Assembly (NCBI RefSeq): GCF_963678635.1
Contig: NC_087063.1
Location: 35,376,540-35,440,539, forward strand
Direction: 5' to 3'
Length of the DNA stretch: 64,000 nt
Origin: Symsagittifera roscoffensis
Lineage: Eukaryota > Xenacoelomorpha > Acoela > Convolutidae
Shown: piece by piece, positions 61,501 to 64,000 of the stretch
Layout: the number at the start of each line of letters is the position of its first letter
Position numbering within the stretch: the stretch's first letter is position 1
Notes under the pieces: model-generated
Seen by the model: only the letters and a program-made list of their open reading frames with translations
Told to the model about the DNA's origin: nothing
Databases searched by the model: none
Program-made: the position numbers and the translations under genes

Positions 61501-62220
61501 GTAAAACATCCCTTTATAAACAATGTACAATTAGGTGCTAAAACTACCAGTTGGTAATGTTTACATATTATAAACCTAACTGATTACATAATACATATAG
61601 AAGTCTGCGTATTAAATAAGTATCTATCTATACCTAACAACATATGTATTAGTTATTATGAAACGCTGTATCTCAAATGCTTCGAGGTCAGCGTCGACCA
61701 GACTTAACTTTCCAAACTGAATTTAAGTTGCTCTCTATCTCTTCATATTCCAATTCTTAGTTAGCGAATAAGCATAGACTTTGAACATCGAGATTATACC
61801 GTTTATACCTCACCTAACGGCTGAGGGTATAACAAGAGTCTTCCAAAAACTGTTTAAAAAAAACAACATTTGAGGAAGAGTTTTCAACAGACTTCCTGCT
61901 GGCGCTAAAATTGATAAAGATGATTTTTAATTGTTTCAAAGAAGCTCGAATTTCAAATCGACGAACTTTTTTTTCTGTCGACAAAAGTTTTGTCGACAAA
62001 ACTGTTTTTTTTTCTAAAATTATTTATCGCACCCCTCAAAACAAAATTTCTTCACCTAATTTTCATCCGTCTTTTGCGAACATCTTTTTCTAACTACAGG
62101 CACCAGCGAGCGAAACACAATCTTCATTCTCAGGCGACGAGGTTGCCTCGGTACACATGTGTCAGACTAACTTCTGAGACTTTAGGCTGTAGAGACGTTG
62201 TGCTCACTCAACGCTGCTAA
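49596..62220 (+). CDS. Possible two-exon host gene around the LTR element
   Basis: Exon 1, 49596-49864, begins with an ATG and reads MTAYRKVKLRSAKTNGRF... then DIDFDELKRAATAAKPGEKF, with mixed third bases typical of coding sequence. It ends at a good donor, AAAA|gtaagag. A good acceptor, taactacag|GCACC, occurs at 62099/62100. Joined in phase, exon 2 (62100-62220) adds 40 codons ending TLGCRDVVLTQRC and a stop, giving 129 residues. Another frame of that exon (APASETQSSFSGDEVASV) also looks coding-like, so the join is uncertain. If correct, the intron of about 12 kb holds the whole gypsy element and its duplication. No family recognised. Confidence 0.3.
49866..50170. other. Left flank of the LTR element
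   Basis: AT-rich sequence without a gene. From 49913 on it is duplicated at 54433-54690, ending in the target-site word AGAGT (50166-50170). Confidence 0.7.
50171..50526 (+). repeat. LTR, duplicated 5' copy (356 bp)
   Basis: Starts TGTTATCC and ends GGTATAACA, with terminal inverted TGTTAT/ATAACA. It appears identical to 54691-55046 and 61479-61834. Confidence 0.9.
50171..54432 (+). mobile_element. Ty3/gypsy element, partial 5' copy
   Basis: LTR plus the 5' part of the internal region, created when a block including the element's left flank was duplicated in tandem. It has no 3' LTR of its own and no integrase. Very young: almost no difference from its partner was noticed. Confidence 0.9.
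50526..54452 (+). CDS. gag-pol: gag-protease-RT-RNase H polyprotein, partial
   Basis: One reading frame carries gag and pol without a frame change. Parts in order: gag (about 50526-51460); two zinc knuckles (about 51464-51576, the first with unusual CX2CX7HX3C spacing, the second canonical CX2CX4HX4C); aspartic protease with ADTGSPTSF (about 51825); reverse transcriptase with STIDLRYAYSQL and FLDDILIIS (about 52290-52950); RNase H with VCDASREGLGAAL (about 53220); then a Ser/Gln/Asn-rich linker. This is a Ty3/gypsy (Metaviridae) order and motif set. The ATG shares its A with the last base of the LTR. Partial copy of an element; treated as a fossil. Confidence 0.85.
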   Translation: MAQPALTKNPLGITPFWQKASAEPPIEWDKWNQQLFLGIIAKDGMNLNKLLRNPPAVRKPQEPGYELNIDGETDKQIRDRNLRNQEKRVAWENQCQHLDNLGPTVDGIPWEEADIKCRSYIYLCLGTEGQRRLTQYYPNLKIQDTSTREFWTFLTQLFVKERNVTFDRYEAFTRKQGKTESLEEFHCGLTELVVKGNFKCTACNDAGLESEIVRDLFTANMSNDEVQKDLLAETKTPAQALDYAIKREKGLENQIYIRKQGTSNSHTGLPHIKSEPVNFVQKRGGYKSQQRGGRGRGGQTQRNYSEKAGQRKDCFKCGNAFSATHLAQCPARDKICNKCTKRGHFARLCKSSEVNAIQEDNQQQQDHQSTDMTAYVNYLQAGDVIPGWELIHPDDTSTNWINFEPRRAEQLLDTDLKGHLIRVRSGKNNIVFIADTGSPTSFVNEKTANLLATTITSAVRTTMRDDDEANKMVCYNGYKIPSLGRLTAPIESGGWTIQTASFIVVDDRRANILGRNLLPLIGIQLHQEQNPAGKSVQQVNSVENSDTQIATWVRTTYPGLCTRIGRSRNHMVHTQFLSEFKALQQRGRRIPIHIQEKVEHEIRSLIDQGHITRLEKCNDNQFISPIVITVKKDGSIKLAMDSKQINKSIHKNKYQMPNIDVLLDNIAQSAQEGTNKPGTTYFSTIDLRYAYSQLPLDETTRTQCNFSIIGEKATGIYQFQTGFYGLTDMPAAFQKAIDLTLNNEKDTFAFLDDILIISHGTKEQHIGKLTNVLNKLNTENMAISIDKCKFGCREVEWLGFIINEYGITPMHKKTDAIINLPYPKTFKQLKSFMGSVHHLNKFIPNLAQLCNPLRPLLSTTNKFNFHWNEENGKAFKTILNAVKNITENRHFVSDRDTRIVCDASREGLGAALEQNTPDGWATIAYASRFLNSCEQKYSVNELELLAAVWAIEHFKYYLYGRRFTLITDHQALVSALQSNRGNKTYQSRLTRWIDRLIPFDFDIHHLAGSKMGLIDYISRHPVGKPQPPAYWDENFVVALIDDFVKCVEFQDSSSINSVWNNVKTSNYLGTKKLDRNENFARSNSVQTQTAFTLRSQLPKTSRSQINSISITHNSNKQKEMNRQLQQGMSLPPFSRITRKSHNSAQTQLTFSPINYASFNALLSKPPPPELTFSDVSHQVVPSKDSLTFNRIANEKTDAVCQTLDDYKQSQDTIACQAGNSQSEQQDTECQTIATIEEEDTPMFRKNLRKVMDVNFLAAATKRDRNLSPLLTMVKQEKWDSIKSCYGPYFYNVRHRLSVRENILKAEIT
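54433..54690. repeat. Duplicated left flank of the LTR element
   Basis: Copy of 49913-50170 (one base difference seen near 54679), again ending AGAGT. Its presence between the two element copies shows that the tandem copy arose by DNA duplication, not by a second insertion. Confidence 0.9.
54691..55046 (+). repeat. 5' LTR (356 bp)
   Basis: TG...CA ends. It should hold the element's promoter and polyadenylation signal; I could not pick a convincing TATA box. Confidence 0.92.
55046..61446 (+). pseudogene. gag-pol: gag-pol with integrase and long C-terminal extension, broken
   Basis: Same gag to RNase H order as the partial copy, then integrase: an HHCC zinc-binding region (about 58950-59070, LHLTHPGQGG...CKNC) and a DDE core with QLDFAGPL (about 59150), IRCDQAQGF (about 59325) and GMVERLIRTLK (about 59435). 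After the integrase an extension of roughly 600 codons runs to 61446. Its first part includes KDRFKGPAHTIDP and PHTAWIREDGKQPRLIRHDG; the rest is Lys-, Ser- and Thr-rich. No envelope signal peptide or membrane anchor was seen. Broken, about one break. The minus-strand open frame at 60678-61373 is taken as a shadow. Confidence 0.85.
55047..55059 (+). other. Primer-binding site
   Basis: TGGCGCAGCCAGC follows the LTR without a gap. TGGCGCAG... is the kind of sequence complementary to the 3' end of a serine tRNA, as in some insect gypsy-group elements (family knowledge). The same site is at 50527-50539. Confidence 0.6.
61468..61478 (+). other. Polypurine tract
   Basis: AAGGAGGGAAA ends exactly where the 3' LTR begins, as expected for the plus-strand primer. 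Confidence 0.8.
61479..61834 (+). repeat. 3' LTR (356 bp)
   Basis: Matches the 5' LTR throughout by eye; followed by AGAGT. Confidence 0.92.
61840..62099. other. Right flank of the LTR element
   Basis: AT-rich; contains a 23-nt perfect hairpin with an 11-nt arm (tgtcgacaaaa) at 61976-61998. No gene unless it is the end of the intron proposed for 49596-62220. Confidence 0.5.
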
Positions 62221-62258
62221 ACTGGTTTCACAACGTGACTGACATCCACGGTACTACA

Positions 62259-62286
62259 GTCACGTGACTGACTACAGTCACGTGAC
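62259..62286. promoter_or_regulatory. Two GTCACGTGAC palindromes
   Basis: GTCACGTGAC occurs at 62259-62268 and 62277-62286, inside an 18-bp tandem duplication (unit about ctacagtcacgtgactga). The ten-base word is the extended E-box bound by TFEB/MiT-type bHLH-zip factors (family knowledge). Binding and role here are inference. Confidence 0.4.
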
Positions 62287-62448
62287 TGACATCCACGGTA
62301 GGCAGTCATGAAAGCAATGAGTTGCGATGGGACGGTCTTCAAATTAGCAGAAGAACGAAGTCAGTTTCTACTCTGTGGATTATTTAATTTATGTTTTTTT
62401 TTTCATTTTTGAAGAACAGTTTATAGAATCCGCAGTTTCCGTGATAAA

Positions 62449-62520
62449 GAACATTTGGTATATTTCAAACGTGGTCCAGTTCTTTTGGTACATTTGGAAC
62501 ATTTGGTATATTTCAAACGT
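62449..62520. repeat. 24-bp direct repeat, 48 bp apart
   Basis: The block from gaacatttgg to tcaaacgt occurs at 62449-62472 and again at 62497-62520 without difference. Confidence 0.8.
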
Positions 62521-64000
62521 AAAAGACAAGATCAGGGGGCGTTTTCAGCCGCTGTATTACCCTGAGGGTAGTTAGCATAATTCGACCCCGGAACTATTTC
62601 ATGACATCCATTTTTGATTGAACAACCAGCACAAACTAAACAAAAATTTCGTCTTTAAAAATTTTTGGGAGAGCTCGGAAAGTTCATTTACTTGACCAAG
62701 AAAAACATTTTGAGAATACTCCAAAATCCACTCTGAGCAAAATCCTTCGGGGACACTGAACAAGATCATAATCTTAGTTCGATTTCCTGGTATTGGTGCA
62801 TATTGATTAGTGTTCCGACCATTTGAAAAATGGGGAGAAACTTTGTATTCGGGTGTTTAAGTTTTATTTTCTTTTTTTTAAATTTCCCCGCAAAACCTGG
62901 TAATACAAATTAGTGATATATGAATCTTATTTAAGTCCTTTCAGTCGTGATTCGAACGACATATAAAAATAGTGAAAAATTTTCTAAGCCTCGAGAAAAA
63001 CCAGTTTGAGTTTTTTTGATTTTTGACCTAATTTCAATTTTAAGTCTAAATAATACGTTTTTAGACACAAAGCAGAATGGTATCTAAGATAAGAATTTAA
63101 TTAACAAATCATTTTTTTTTTATTTTGTTAAATAATTTAACATTTAATGCAAACGGACCTGCGACAGTTTAAAGAGCAGATGATATATTAAGGGCGTCAA
63201 CTGGATATTCACAACTTTGACTGTTTTTGTTTGAGATTACGATTGATTTGGTTACGTTTGAAAGACCAATGATGCGACAAAGATCATTATATGACATTTT
63301 AATTTTTTGTTATTTACGTTAAGAGACGAAGAAAAAATACAATTTTTTCGTTTCTAGCTGAACAAAACCCCAATAATAGTAAAACTTATCACTTATGAAG
63401 CTCCAATTTCAAACTATAAAAGCACCGACTACACTCTTAAACTATGAGCTAATTTTTCTTGATTGTTAAAGCCTTTAAATTTTTAAATGCCAATGAGCTT
63501 CGTGAGGACACTTAAGGTCGCGATGATTTTTTTCGTTTTTACGAAACGAAGTAGCAGAAGTTGACAACAAAATTTGATGTTTTGCTGTGTAATTTCCGAT
63601 TTTGTTGAAGTTTTTGAGATCAGGTCAATTTTGTTTGCTGAAAAGACCGCAAAACGTTCTCTAAATGCCAAAAAGCAAATGACGCTTAAAAATGTGGAAA
63701 AATTTTTCTTTCAAAAACGCAAATGTCGCAAAGGGAGGCGGAGCAATAAGCAAAATGGGTCCAAGAGCAGAACAACAGAAAAAATAACTTTTTACTAATT
63801 ATTACTGGCAATATGGTTAAGCAATTATCAGAATTGTCAATAAAATCAAGAAAAAGAATCAATTATTCATGAGTTGAATTATTTCATCAAGTTTTTTTTC
63901 ATTGAATTTTTTTAATCTTGATTCAATTACTCAAATTATGCATAAAATATTAGTTTCTTTGGTAATTTTGACTATTATAATACTTAATTTACCGATCAGC
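62521..64000. other. AT-rich stretch without a supported gene
   Basis: Long A and T runs and only short, low-complexity open frames on both strands. I see no gene, RNA gene or mobile element here. Confidence 0.5.

Larger units (their letters stand above)
54691..61834 (+). mobile_element. Ty3/gypsy LTR retroelement with both LTRs
   Basis: 7144 bp: 356-bp LTRs at both ends (identical by eye), primer-binding site directly after the 5' LTR, gag-pol, polypurine tract directly before the 3' LTR, and a 5-bp target duplication AGAGT (54686-54690 and 61835-61839). Identical LTRs mean a recent insertion. The coding region is broken, with about one break. Confidence 0.92.

Noticed and set aside
54691-61834. 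Second, independent gypsy insertion next to the first
   Set aside because: The left flank is copied between them and only one outer target duplication exists, so one insertion followed by DNA duplication is simpler.
63483-63798. Overlapping plus and minus open frames near the right edge
   Set aside because: Low-complexity AT-rich readings with no family resemblance and no splice or codon evidence.

Overview
The window looks like AT-rich nuclear DNA from an invertebrate animal. It holds split genes with GT...AG introns, a Tctex-type dynein light chain gene, Polinton/Maverick-type elements, a Ty3/gypsy LTR retroelement, a satellite array and DNA-transposon relics. Nothing suggests bacterial or organellar DNA. 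I cannot name the species; the repeat families are broadly shared among invertebrates.

Layout. (1) 1-32.1 kb is a head-to-tail pile of decayed Polinton/Maverick fragments, all on the minus strand: integrase, FtsK/HerA (A32-like) packaging ATPase, capsid-type proteins and several unidentified element genes. No protein-primed DNA polymerase B was seen. The pile has been amplified at two levels: a 2.47-kb unit occurs three times (1.3-8.7 kb), and then an 11.4-kb block containing most of that array was duplicated in tandem (3.06-14.48 and 14.50-25.91 kb). An older, diverged copy fills 25.9-31.5 kb. (2) 33.5-41.8 kb is best explained as one three-exon host gene for a 160-residue Tctex-type dynein light chain. 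Its roughly 7-kb first intron holds a small transposon relic, a 186-bp satellite with alternating A/B monomers, and a TTAA-flanked foldback element with 0.23-kb inverted arms. (3) 41.8-46.8 kb is sparse, with weak retroelement fossils (BEL/Pao-like and one unclassified). (4) 46.8-49.5 kb is a 1104-bp tandem repeat (two full copies and a partial one) with an unidentified minus-strand protein. (5) 49.6-62.2 kb may be a second host gene whose intron received a young Ty3/gypsy element: 356-bp LTRs that look identical and a 5-bp target duplication, AGAGT. A 4.52-kb tandem duplication then copied its left flank, 5' LTR and gag to RNase H. (6) 62.2-64 kb is AT-rich with small repeats.

The unifying feature is tandem duplication at every scale: 18 bp, 21 bp, 186 bp, 1.1 kb, 2.47 kb, 4.5 kb and 11.4 kb. 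Several junctions show microhomology or short templated filler. The near-identity of the large copies means either very recent duplication or an assembly error, and raw long reads would decide. Apart from the light-chain gene and one uncertain two-exon gene, I see no convincing host protein. Coordinates of decayed element parts are approximate.
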